From Dehalococcoidales bacterium (GTDB taxonomy: Bacteria; Chloroflexota; Dehalococcoidia; Dehalococcoidales; UBA5760), in contig JAQTTS010000032.1 in NCBI GenBank assembly GCA_028710655.1, positions 1-5,549 of the forward strand: a DNA stretch of 5,549 nt, written 5' to 3'. The position numbers and the translations under genes are program-made. Positions 1-4,811 of this stretch are shown here, piece after piece. Under the pieces are notes generated by a model. It was not told the origin of the DNA and did not search any database. It was given only the letters and a program-made list of their open reading frames with translations. Every line of letters begins with the position of its first letter. Position 1 is the stretch's first letter.

Positions 1-260
1 CCTTCATTAGTATCAGAATGGAGATTTATTGGAAGTCGAACCCTGTAGGAAAAGTGCACTATAATCTTCCTGCGCTTCGTAAATTAATCGAGGGCAATTT
101 CACACAAAATTCTTGACAAGACCGAATATTGAGGGCAAGCGTTCAGGTGAGGGCTTTTGTGCTCACAAGGCGATACTGGTAAACGCTCTATCAAGGGCAC
201 TAGCCGAAAGGGTAGTGCTTATGGATTTCACGATAGGGCGTAAAGGCTTTCTTACCTACA
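1..260. other. Left-edge stretch without a convincing gene
   Basis: No reading frame here looks like a known protein. On the plus strand a frame is open from the left edge (position 3) to a TGA at 114-116, about 37 codons, and could be the tail of a gene outside the window; it is too short to judge. A 74-codon plus-strand frame starting with TTG at 113 overlaps the end of the recombinase gene and has no good ribosome binding site, so it is not called. The stretch does hold two hairpin regions (138-187 and 195-220) and five plus-strand copies of AGGGC. As the flank of a recombinase gene it may contain an element end, but no boundary can be placed from this sequence alone. Confidence 0.5.
138..220. 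other. Tandem hairpins downstream of the serine recombinase
   Basis: Read on the plus strand, AGCGTT (138-143) pairs with AACGCT (182-187). Inside it CAG (144-146) can pair with CTG (175-177) and GTGAG (147-151) with CTCAC (162-166). A second hairpin pairs GCACTA (197-202) with TAGTGC (213-218), then one G-G mismatch, then CC/GG closed by a GAAA tetraloop (206-209). The GNRA-type loop on the plus strand hints at a plus-strand RNA. On the minus strand the second hairpin lies about 40 bases after the recombinase stop codon and could help end that transcript, but no T-run follows it, so it is not a standard intrinsic terminator. Function unknown. Confidence 0.35.
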
Positions 261-1748
261 TTAAGTCATTAGGCGGGAGTAACGTTGTGAAGATGCTTCC
301 ACAACATCCAACTTTTCCAGGGGTATTCTGGAACTAAAAAGAATGGCTTTTGCAGTGAGAGTTATCTTCAGCTTAAGCGTGTCATACAATCGCCTTAATA
401 CCTCACCATCATTGAGGGCAAGTCTCTCCCCGATTTGGTCAGCAAGTCGGTCCAATATCTTAGCATCTCTCTCCATGTCGATAGTAGTCTCGAAGCTCTT
501 TTGCAGTTCTTCTTTATCCAACTGTAGCTTTGCAAGGTCACCTTTGACCTTATCTCTTTCGCCCTGATACTCATCGTCGGTCAGGTCACCCCAAGCATGT
601 TGTCGCCTTAGATTATGCAGAACAGTTAACCGGCGGTCAATCTGTTTCTGCATATCAATCAGGCGAGTCTTTATCACATCTGTATCATCCCGCTCTTGGC
701 CATTAAGATATGTCTTCAGCTTGTCAGTGTCAGCGAAAGCGGACAAGAGCTTAGTCCTGGTTAACGCCTCAAGGTAAACTTTATCTACATAACGGCCACA
801 CTGAGGACAAACGTAGCGGATGTAAATATGAGTATGTATCTTGTTCCTTTCCCCCCAGACCTTGGCTCCGCACTCGCAGAAAACATGCTGAGAAAGCTCA
901 TAGTATTCCTTCGAGTTTCGTTTAGCCTTTTCCAGATTGTCCTTGAGAAGATAGTCAATTTCCCTACCTTCTTCTTCTGTGAAGATAGCCGGACTAGAAC
1001 CAGGTAAGGGAATACCGGCCCAAGTTGCCTTGTCCCGCAGTCCCGGGTTCCTCAAAATGGAGAATATGGTGCGCCGCCACCAGCGTTTACCTCTGGGAGG
1101 AGGTACTAGAGACTGGTTCATCTTCTCTGCCATTGCATTTCCCTTCATGCCTTGCCGGAGCCACTCGTACCACTTCCGGCACCATTCAGCTCTCTCCGGA
1201 ATAAGCTCACGCACGCCCCCACCCTTTCTCTTGCGGCTATAGATATATTGGTATGGCCACAAGCCACCGTCCCATGATGGAAAACGCCCTTCTTCTTTAG
1301 CACGACGTAATTTACCATTCCAAAGATTGGTTACGATAGTATTACCATCGGCCTCAGCTTTATAGGCATGAAGTGATAGCATAAAAAGTTTTTCGGGCGG
1401 GTCCTGCGTGGTAGTATCTTCTCGGGCAAAGCCGACTTTCATTCCTTCCCTATCAAGTAGCCCTATGTAGTACCAGAAGGGAATCTGTTTTCTGGCATCC
1501 CTATCCACCCTGGGGAAAATGACCCAGTTCACTCTTTCTGACTTGTGGCGTTGGATGCACTGGTCTATTGCCGCTTCAAACCTCTCCCGGTTCCAGGTCC
1601 TACCTGTCTCAACTATGAGTTCAGTACCCACGGGCTGAATTTGCTTCTTCTCAGCCCAGGAGCGAGCTTCAGTTTCTTGTATGGCACTGCCATAGCCCTC
1701 TAGCAGGTTTTCGGCGCTTTCACGAAGAAGAATTATCCCCGTTTCCAT
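261..1748 (-). CDS. Large serine recombinase (site-specific integrase)
   Basis: A 495-residue protein with the layout of large serine integrases, which cut and rejoin att sites through a serine-DNA intermediate. Residues 1-150 are the resolvase-like catalytic domain: R9-x-S11 in LLRES is the probable nucleophile motif, and RVDRDAR (80-86) matches the family's DRxxR. GRFPSWDGGLWPYQY (155-169) opens the recombinase DNA-binding domain, which runs to about 245. A zinc ribbon follows, with C291/C293 (CECG) and C314/C317 (CPQCG). Residues 355-425 are heptad-like and charged, the usual coiled coil. Catalytic residues look intact. The ATG at 1748 is chosen over the upstream frame opening at 1805 because GGAGG lies 5 bases before it. 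That SD site abuts the preceding gene's TAG, so the two genes are probably translationally coupled. It is last in a three-gene operon and likely moves the element it sits in. Confidence 0.95.
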   Translation of the reverse strand: METGIILLRESAENLLEGYGSAIQETEARSWAEKKQIQPVGTELIVETGRTWNRERFEAAIDQCIQRHKSERVNWVIFPRVDRDARKQIPFWYYIGLLDREGMKVGFAREDTTTQDPPEKLFMLSLHAYKAEADGNTIVTNLWNGKLRRAKEEGRFPSWDGGLWPYQYIYSRKRKGGGVRELIPERAEWCRKWYEWLRQGMKGNAMAEKMNQSLVPPPRGKRWWRRTIFSILRNPGLRDKATWAGIPLPGSSPAIFTEEEGREIDYLLKDNLEKAKRNSKEYYELSQHVFCECGAKVWGERNKIHTHIYIRYVCPQCGRYVDKVYLEALTRTKLLSAFADTDKLKTYLNGQERDDTDVIKTRLIDMQKQIDRRLTVLHNLRRQHAWGDLTDDEYQGERDKVKGDLAKLQLDKEELQKSFETTIDMERDAKILDRLADQIGERLALNDGEVLRRLYDTLKLKITLTAKAILFSSRIPLEKLDVVEASSQRYSRLMT

Positions 1749-1758
1749 TTTCGCCTCC

Positions 1759-2187
1759 CTAGTGAGATTCTTTCCCATCATGTTTGATCTGGTCTGCCAT
1801 GTCACCTAGAATTCCTCTGATATTTTCATCGGTTTTTTGGTCGGTTGGCTGCAAATCAAAAATTACAGGCATTTCTTTTGTCGCCCCCATCATGCAGTTT
1901 ATCCAGAAGCGGTAGGACTCTATCTCCACTCGGCATGTTTGCTTGGTAGTCCGTACATCATTCGGTTGAGGGCGTATCTTGGCTGGCTCCGGAATTCTTT
2001 CTTGTAACTCGGTCACCTTCCCCCCATCAATCACCCCCATCTGATTGCCCGCGCCTGCCATAGATACCAATGAAGCACCATGTTCGCGGCAAGACTTCAT
2101 AGACTGCCGCAAAATGCTATCAGGTACTAAACGCAATGACCTGTTTGTCATAAGCACAGCCTCTTCCAACCATTGTTCCGTTTCCAT
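1759..2187 (-). CDS. Hypothetical protein between RHH regulator and integrase
   Basis: I do not recognise this 142-residue protein. It is soluble in character, with no signal peptide or membrane segment. The N-terminal 35 residues look helical (WLEEAVLMTNRSLRLVPDSIL). The middle (60-85) is proline- and charge-rich and probably loose. A more ordered stretch, VEIESYRFWINCMM, covers 87-100, and the acidic helical tail is rich in D, E, Q and K. Cysteines at 33, 85 and 98 form no recognisable metal motif. It starts 35 bases after the RHH gene's stop and ends 10 bases before the integrase start, so the three are almost certainly co-transcribed. An accessory role such as directionality factor or integrase partner is possible from position only. 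The start is set at 2187 because the in-frame ATG at 2202 lies within the SD site. Confidence 0.75.
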   Translation of the reverse strand: METEQWLEEAVLMTNRSLRLVPDSILRQSMKSCREHGASLVSMAGAGNQMGVIDGGKVTELQERIPEPAKIRPQPNDVRTTKQTCRVEIESYRFWINCMMGATKEMPVIFDLQPTDQKTDENIRGILGDMADQIKHDGKESH

Positions 2188-2193
2188 TGTACG

Positions 2194-2199
2194 CCTCCT
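2194..2199 (-). promoter_or_regulatory. SD site that fixes the start of the 142-residue gene
   Basis: AGGAGG on the minus strand lies 6 bases before the ATG at 2187. The alternative in-frame ATG at 2200-2202 directly abuts this SD site and would make its bases codons 2 and 3, which rules it out as the main start. Confidence 0.75.
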
Positions 2200-2222
2200 C
2201 ATATTACAGCCTGCAATCCTGT

Positions 2223-2543
2223 TTACTCCGGTTTCCCCTTTGCCTGCTCAACCATGTTCTCCGCCACATGATGCATTACCTCGCCGAGAAAATGAACCCA
2301 CTCCGGAGTCATTTCCTCCGGCATGTGATTCAGTATCCACTCGGACAGATTTCCATCCAGCGTAATCTTGTCAGTCTGCTGCCTTGCCTTTTCCAACTCG
2401 ATGAAGCGATAGAAAGAGTGGCAATTTGCCAGCAGCTCTTTTATCAACGCTGGCCTGGATATACCACGCTGCGCCGCGACTTCATCCAGTGATTTGATAA
2501 TCTCCGGCGGCACTCGAATGGCGATGAAGGGGTTCTTAGCCAT
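2223..2543 (-). CDS. Ribbon-helix-helix (CopG/Arc-type) DNA-binding protein
   Basis: A 106-residue protein whose first 45 residues fit a ribbon-helix-helix domain. The beta strand PFIAIRVPP (5-13) would contact the DNA major groove as a dimer. It is followed by helix A (EIIKSLDEVAAQRG, 14-27), the turn ISRPA (28-32) and helix B (LIKELLANCHSFYRFIEL). Residues 50-106 form a charged helical extension, longer than in minimal CopG proteins, perhaps for oligomerisation or a partner. It is first in the operon with the 142-residue protein and the serine recombinase, so it is probably their regulator; antitoxin ancestry is also possible. ATG 2543 is preferred to an in-frame GTG at 2549, since AGGAG sits 9 bases before the ATG but only 3 before the GTG. 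A partial palindrome over the promoter's -10 is a plausible autoregulatory operator. Confidence 0.85.
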   Translation of the reverse strand: MAKNPFIAIRVPPEIIKSLDEVAAQRGISRPALIKELLANCHSFYRFIELEKARQQTDKITLDGNLSEWILNHMPEEMTPEWVHFLGEVMHHVAENMVEQAKGKPE

Positions 2544-2572
2544 AATCACCTGCTCCTAATAATGATGAATAC

Positions 2573-2602
2573 ATGATAACATGGTGCTATCCCATTTGTC
2601 AA
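2573..2602 (-). promoter_or_regulatory. Sigma70-like promoter of the RHH-integrase operon, with partial palindrome
   Basis: On the minus strand TTGACA (2602-2597) is followed by TATCAT (2578-2573) with an 18-base spacer. The -35 is a perfect match and the -10 has one mismatch. Transcription would start roughly 20-25 bases before the SD site of the RHH gene. The -10 lies in the partial palindrome CATGATAACATG (2572-2583): the outer four bases and central TA are symmetric, two positions are not. This fits an operator for the RHH protein, which is inference. Confidence 0.6.
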
Positions 2603-2739
2603 ATCCAGTATTACTATACGTTGGGAAGCTAAATGCTGGCTGAACTGTTGGCAGATGTTCTGCTACTTTACTGCATGCTAGCCGTGCGGGAGCTACTTCC
2701 AAACCATGCAGTTTTCGGCATTGTCTAGCTATGCAGGCA

Positions 2740-2751
2740 GGGAATTATCCC
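2740..2751. repeat. Short palindrome GGGA-ATTA-TCCC
   Basis: Four-base arms around a four-base centre. Weak alone; listed because two stronger palindromes follow within 65 bases. Confidence 0.3.
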
Positions 2752-2761
2752 AGGTATATGT

Positions 2762-2775
2762 CCCCTAGTCAGGGG
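2762..2775. repeat. Inverted repeat CCCCT-AGTC-AGGGG
   Basis: Perfect five-base GC-rich arms around a four-base centre. No T-run follows on either strand, so it is not an obvious terminator. It may be a protein-binding site or structural remnant. Confidence 0.4.
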
Positions 2776-2784
2776 TCACCCACT

Positions 2785-2840
2785 CCCCCTATCCCCCGAA
2801 GCTGATATTATCAGCACGGCCATCAATTGCATAGAGGGGG
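2785..2840. repeat. Nested inverted repeat around GCTGATA-T-TATCAGC
   Basis: The core at 2801-2815 is a perfect 7+1+7 palindrome. Outside it CCCCCTAT (2785-2792) faces ATAGAGGGGG (2831-2840), pairing as CCCC-CTAT with ATAG-A-GGGG and one bulged A. The whole spans 56 bases, about the size of a serine integrase attachment site, and lies between two promoter regions. An operator is an equally fair reading. Its function is not established by the sequence. Confidence 0.45.
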
Positions 2841-2988
2841 AAGGGGCTGAATAAGCGTCTACCTGCTTTCCTGTTGAAAAAGGGCGTAAATTCTCGAACA
2901 AACGCACATGGTGGGTGAAGATGCCTTCTTTCCAGAGGGTGGAGCGCGAAGAGGGAGTCTACCATTGTTGTTATTGAAAGTGACGAGG

Positions 2989-3291
2989 ATGGGTATCGCT
3001 GGACTGATTAATACGTTTCTCAAGAGTCTGTCTGTTAAAATCATATACGACAGAGTCACGATTGGTAGAAACCCCGATTTGAAACCCAAGATCACCCAAG
3101 CACTGGAAACCTTTGCGGGTAATCCTTATCACCCTTACCTGAGGACTCACAAGCTTAGTGGTAAGTTAAGAGGCCTGTGGGCTTTCGTCGTAGCTTATGA
3201 TTGTCGAATAGTCTTCCAGTTCTTAGACGAACAAAATGTCTTGCTAATTGACATCGGTAAACATGATGAGGTTTATTGGACTTTTTCTTAG
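2989..3291 (+). CDS. RelE/YafQ-family toxin, solitary, with atypical N-terminus
   Basis: The C-terminal 70 residues are a clear RelE/ParE-superfamily toxin of the type whose members are mostly mRNA interferases. They contain RNPDLKPKI, NPYHPYLRTHKLSGKLRG, WAFVVAYDCRIVFQF and the closing LLIDIGKHDEVY. Numbered from the ATG at 2989, H54 (in THKL), D71, R73 and H92 (in KHDEVY) sit at positions usually conserved. The start is uncertain. ATG 2989 gives 100 residues, near the family's 85-95, but its GAGG touches the ATG with no spacer. ATG 2908 in the same frame gives 127 residues and has no SD site. The segment before RNPDL does not match the usual first strand and helix, as if a few residues were lost or the 5' end replaced. 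No antitoxin gene is adjacent on either side. It may be a decaying or repurposed toxin. Confidence 0.8.
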   Translation: MGIAGLINTFLKSLSVKIIYDRVTIGRNPDLKPKITQALETFAGNPYHPYLRTHKLSGKLRGLWAFVVAYDCRIVFQFLDEQNVLLIDIGKHDEVYWTFS

Positions 3292-3379
3292 GCACGGAGT
3301 TACGACAGTAATAAGCCTAAACCACCGACCTATCCTCAGGATTCCTCTGCGGCCTGAACATAGTCATCCTTTTTCAATT

Positions 3380-3395
3380 AGGAAGTCGTCTTCCT
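3380..3395. other. Hairpin between convergent toxin and tyrosine recombinase genes
   Basis: AGGAAG and CTTCCT form a perfect six-base stem around TCGT. It sits about 90 bases after the toxin stop and about 50 bases beyond the recombinase stop on the other strand, where a shared terminator would be expected. Neither strand has a clean T-run directly after the stem, so intrinsic termination is doubtful. The rest of 3292-3442 shows nothing recognisable. Confidence 0.35.
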
Positions 3396-3442
3396 TGAGA
3401 CGTTTATCGTTGAGCCTAATCGACCACAACTGCGACTCTGCC

Positions 3443-4333
3443 TTAATGAGTGTCAAACTCTAGTCTATCAATCGCTTGGGCTTGCTCCTTATTCTCAATC
3501 CTGATATACCTCATAGTCGTGTTGAGGCTTTTGTGGCCAGCCAGCTCCTTTATGGTAAGAAGTGATACCCCCTTTTGATACAGCCTGGTGCAGAAGGTGT
3601 GCCTCAGGATGTGGGGGCCGTGCTTATCTTTTTGGATTCCGGCCAGCTTGAGATATCTGCGCACCAAGTCATAAACGTAGCGGCGGTCCAGGTCGCCCCC
3701 ATCGTTGCCGACGAAGAACCGTCCATTTCCAGCCTGGGGGCGCTCGGCGAGGTAACTGGCTAGGGCGGCGGTCGTTTCCCGATTCAGATGGAGATACTGC
3801 TCTTTGTTGCCTTTTCTAGTTACTTTCATCTGGCGGCTCTCCAGGTCAACATTGGCCAGCTCCAGATTGGTCAGCTCCGACGCCCTCAGTCCACTATGCA
3901 GGAAGAGGACAACCATCGCCGTGTCCCGTTCACGAAGCGGTGGCCTGGCTTCTCGAACTATTGTTCTCAGGAGTCGGATGGACTCCTCATCGGTGAGGTA
4001 CGCCGGCTCCGTCTCCGGTATTTTGGGGCTGGCTATCGGGGTGGCCGGGTTTGCTTTCAGTCCTTCGTTTGCCACCAGATAGTTGAAAAATGATTTTATC
4101 GCCGCCAGCTTTCGCGCCCTGGTGGCGCTGCCGTTACCCCTGACAGTGACCAGATAGTCCAGGTGGGCTCGAATGTCATCTTTGGCGACTCTTTTTATGC
4201 TGGATTTTCCTCGCTGTTTCAGAAAAGGGATTAGCCCTTTGCCTATGTCCAGCCGGTATGCCTGAGTGGTGCTCTCGGGAAACCCCTTCTCAACGCGAAG
4301 ATAGTGCAGAAATCGGTCCAAGCTTTTTTCCAT
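3443..4333 (-). CDS. XerC/XerD-like tyrosine recombinase
   Basis: A 296-residue tyrosine recombinase, the usual Xer length. Residues 1-90 form the SAM-like core-binding domain (FLHYLRVEKGFPESTTQAYRLD, then RARKLAAIKSFFNYL). Residues 110-290 are the catalytic domain with every active-site residue visible: R150 (SGLRASEL), K174 (TRKGNKE), H241 and R244 (HILRHTF), H267 (AGHKS) and the nucleophile Y276 (TMRYIRI). There is no arm-binding domain as in lambda Int, so it would act on short core sites, as Xer proteins, simple integrases and phase-variation invertases do. AAGGA lies 10 bases before the ATG. No convincing promoter was found upstream. It is divergent from the plus-strand operon starting near 4540, with a 14-bp inverted-repeat pair between them. 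That makes an invertase role worth considering over housekeeping dimer resolution. Its own regulation is not visible. Confidence 0.93.
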   Translation of the reverse strand: MEKSLDRFLHYLRVEKGFPESTTQAYRLDIGKGLIPFLKQRGKSSIKRVAKDDIRAHLDYLVTVRGNGSATRARKLAAIKSFFNYLVANEGLKANPATPIASPKIPETEPAYLTDEESIRLLRTIVREARPPLRERDTAMVVLFLHSGLRASELTNLELANVDLESRQMKVTRKGNKEQYLHLNRETTAALASYLAERPQAGNGRFFVGNDGGDLDRRYVYDLVRRYLKLAGIQKDKHGPHILRHTFCTRLYQKGVSLLTIKELAGHKSLNTTMRYIRIENKEQAQAIDRLEFDTH

Positions 4334-4377
4334 TTATGTGCCATCCTTTTTAACACTATGGTAACAAGCCTAGCCGA

Positions 4378-4391
4378 CATAATAATGTTTT
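4378..4391 (+). repeat. Left arm of 14-bp perfect inverted repeat
   Basis: CATAATAATGTTTT here is the exact reverse complement of 4510-4523. Read toward the recombinase gene it is preceded, three bases upstream, by TTGGCA (4400-4395), mirroring the TTGACA next to the right arm. No good -10 follows at the proper distance on this side. GAC just outside the arm partly matches the GTC outside the right arm. Confidence 0.75.
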
Positions 4392-4412
4392 AGTTGCCAA
4401 TACGTGTACGGG

Positions 4413-4485
4413 GTTGTAAGCACAACAGGAGTCGATACAGCTGGACGGCGTAGTAGCCTAAAGGGAGGCTTATAGCTGGGACTCC
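4413..4485. other. Structured segment between the inverted repeats
   Basis: Two adjacent stem-loops fill most of the 118-bp segment. The first is GTTGT (4413-4417) with ACAAC (4422-4426) around AAGC. The second is an extended hairpin: GGAGTC (4428-4433) with GACTCC (4480-4485), CAGCT (4438-4442) with AGCTG (4474-4478), and AGCCT (4455-4459) with AGGCT (4466-4470), loop AAAGGG. It lies upstream of the plus-strand promoter, so that promoter would not transcribe it in the orientation shown. It could be a structured leader on the minus strand, a cruciform-forming DNA site, or an unrecognised RNA. I could not match it to a known riboswitch, intron domain V or tRNA. Confidence 0.45.
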
Positions 4486-4503
4486 ACTTTTGGGCGTTAA
4501 TAG

Positions 4504-4532
4504 TTGACAAAAACATTATTATGGTCTATAGT
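4504..4532 (+). promoter_or_regulatory. Sigma70-like promoter whose spacer contains the right inverted repeat
   Basis: TTGACA (4504-4509), a 17-base spacer (4510-4526) and TATAGT (4527-4532) make a near-consensus promoter pointing right. Transcription would begin near 4539, leaving a leader of about 108 bases before the first gene. The first 14 bases of the spacer are the right inverted repeat, so the -35 lies inside the repeat-bounded segment and the -10 outside. Either a repressor bound to the repeat or inversion between the repeats would change promoter activity. Confidence 0.65.
4510..4523 (-). repeat. Right arm of 14-bp perfect inverted repeat
   Basis: AAAACATTATTATG on the plus strand, the exact reverse complement of 4378-4391, with 118 bases between the arms. 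It occupies most of the spacer of the rightward promoter. Within it ACAT and ATG(G) give weak internal symmetry. Confidence 0.75.
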
Positions 4533-4548
4533 TCAGGTACTGTTTATG

Positions 4549-4577
4549 CTGGCAAATGTGTAAAAGTGTGGTATATC
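4549..4577 (+). promoter_or_regulatory. Possible secondary promoter with extended -10
   Basis: CTGGCA (4549-4554) and TATATC (4572-4577) are 17 bases apart, each matching consensus at four of six positions, and TGG before the -10 gives a TGn extension. Weaker than the promoter just upstream; if active it would give expression independent of the inverted repeats. Confidence 0.25.
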
Positions 4578-4646
4578 TCGGTGGTGTAGACACAGTGGGG
4601 ATACCGCGGTCACCAGAGATCTGTTTGAAGGAGAGATTTACCTGTC

Positions 4647-4811
4647 ATGCAAACGAAGGAGAAGAAACGAGTGACCCTGAGCATCTCGAGGGAAACGAAG
4701 GCGGTGCTGGATTCAGTGAAACATCCCGGGCAGAGCTACAACGGCCTTCTCCAGGAGTTGGTGACCTTCTGGAAAGAGCAGAAAAGGAGGGGTGTTAAAG
4801 ATGGTGGTTAG
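4647..4811 (+). CDS. Small RHH-like DNA-binding protein, 54 residues
   Basis: A short gene beginning MQTKEKKRVTLSIS and ending FWKEQKRRGVKDGG. KRVTLSISRET (7-17) fits the DNA-contacting strand of a ribbon-helix-helix fold. KAVLDSVKHPG (18-28) would be helix A, and QSYNGLLQELVTFWKEQKR (29-47) helix B with a basic tail. Small proteins of this pattern are frequent in Dehalococcoidia and archaea, often as antitoxin- or regulator-like genes; this rests on family resemblance. AAGGAG lies 13 bases before the ATG, a longer gap than ideal. It overlaps the next gene by 11 bases, implying coupled translation. A longer frame at 4556-4798 covers the same DNA in another phase, but its protein is low in order and has no family pattern, so this one is preferred. 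It is the best candidate to bind the upstream inverted repeats. Confidence 0.7.
   Translation: MQTKEKKRVTLSISRETKAVLDSVKHPGQSYNGLLQELVTFWKEQKRRGVKDGG

Larger units (their letters stand above)
2603..2907. other. Palindrome-rich intergenic region
   Basis: About 300 bases separate the RHH operon promoter from the toxin gene without a convincing coding sequence. The best small frame is 31 codons on the plus strand (2634-2729, hydrophobic, with GGGAAG 5 bases before its ATG); it has no family resemblance and could be chance. No antitoxin-like frame is visible. No good promoter for the toxin was found: TTGAAA at 2874-2879 has no -10 at proper spacing. The notable content is three short palindromes between 2740 and 2815 and a longer imperfect inverted repeat at 2785-2840. 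Confidence 0.6.

Noticed and set aside
1..60. Complete tRNA or tmRNA gene on the minus strand
   Set aside because: Only a T-loop-like word is present; its flanks do not pair as a T stem and no other arms are visible.
113..337. 74-codon plus-strand frame with a TTG start overlapping the end of the serine recombinase
   Set aside because: Poor start, no family resemblance, overlaps a certain gene on the other strand, and contains the hairpin region.
128..422. 12-bp direct repeat ATTGAGGGCAAG near 128 and 411
   Set aside because: A 12-base match somewhere in 5.5 kb is expected about once by chance, and one copy lies inside the recombinase coding sequence.
2634..2729. 31-codon hydrophobic frame (MLAELLADVLLLY...) with a weak SD site
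   Set aside because: Frames this short are common by chance and no homology or context supports it; could be a leader peptide but is not supportable.
2859..3095. 78-codon minus-strand frame across the toxin's 5' end
   Set aside because: Antisense to the toxin, no ribosome binding site seen and no recognisable protein; not an antitoxin pattern.
31..3388. GGAAGTCG at 31-38 and 3381-3388 as attL/attR cores of a small element
   Set aside because: An eight-base match between two flanks of this size is not significant, and the second copy is part of a local hairpin.
4385..4400. Promoter for the tyrosine recombinase using TTGGCA and TATTAT
   Set aside because: The spacer would be only 10 bases, and no good -10 lies at 16-18 bases.
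4556..4798. 80-codon plus-strand frame over the small RHH-like gene
   Set aside because: Composition lacks a fold pattern, while the alternative phase from 4647 gives a coherent RHH-like protein with SD site and coupled neighbour.
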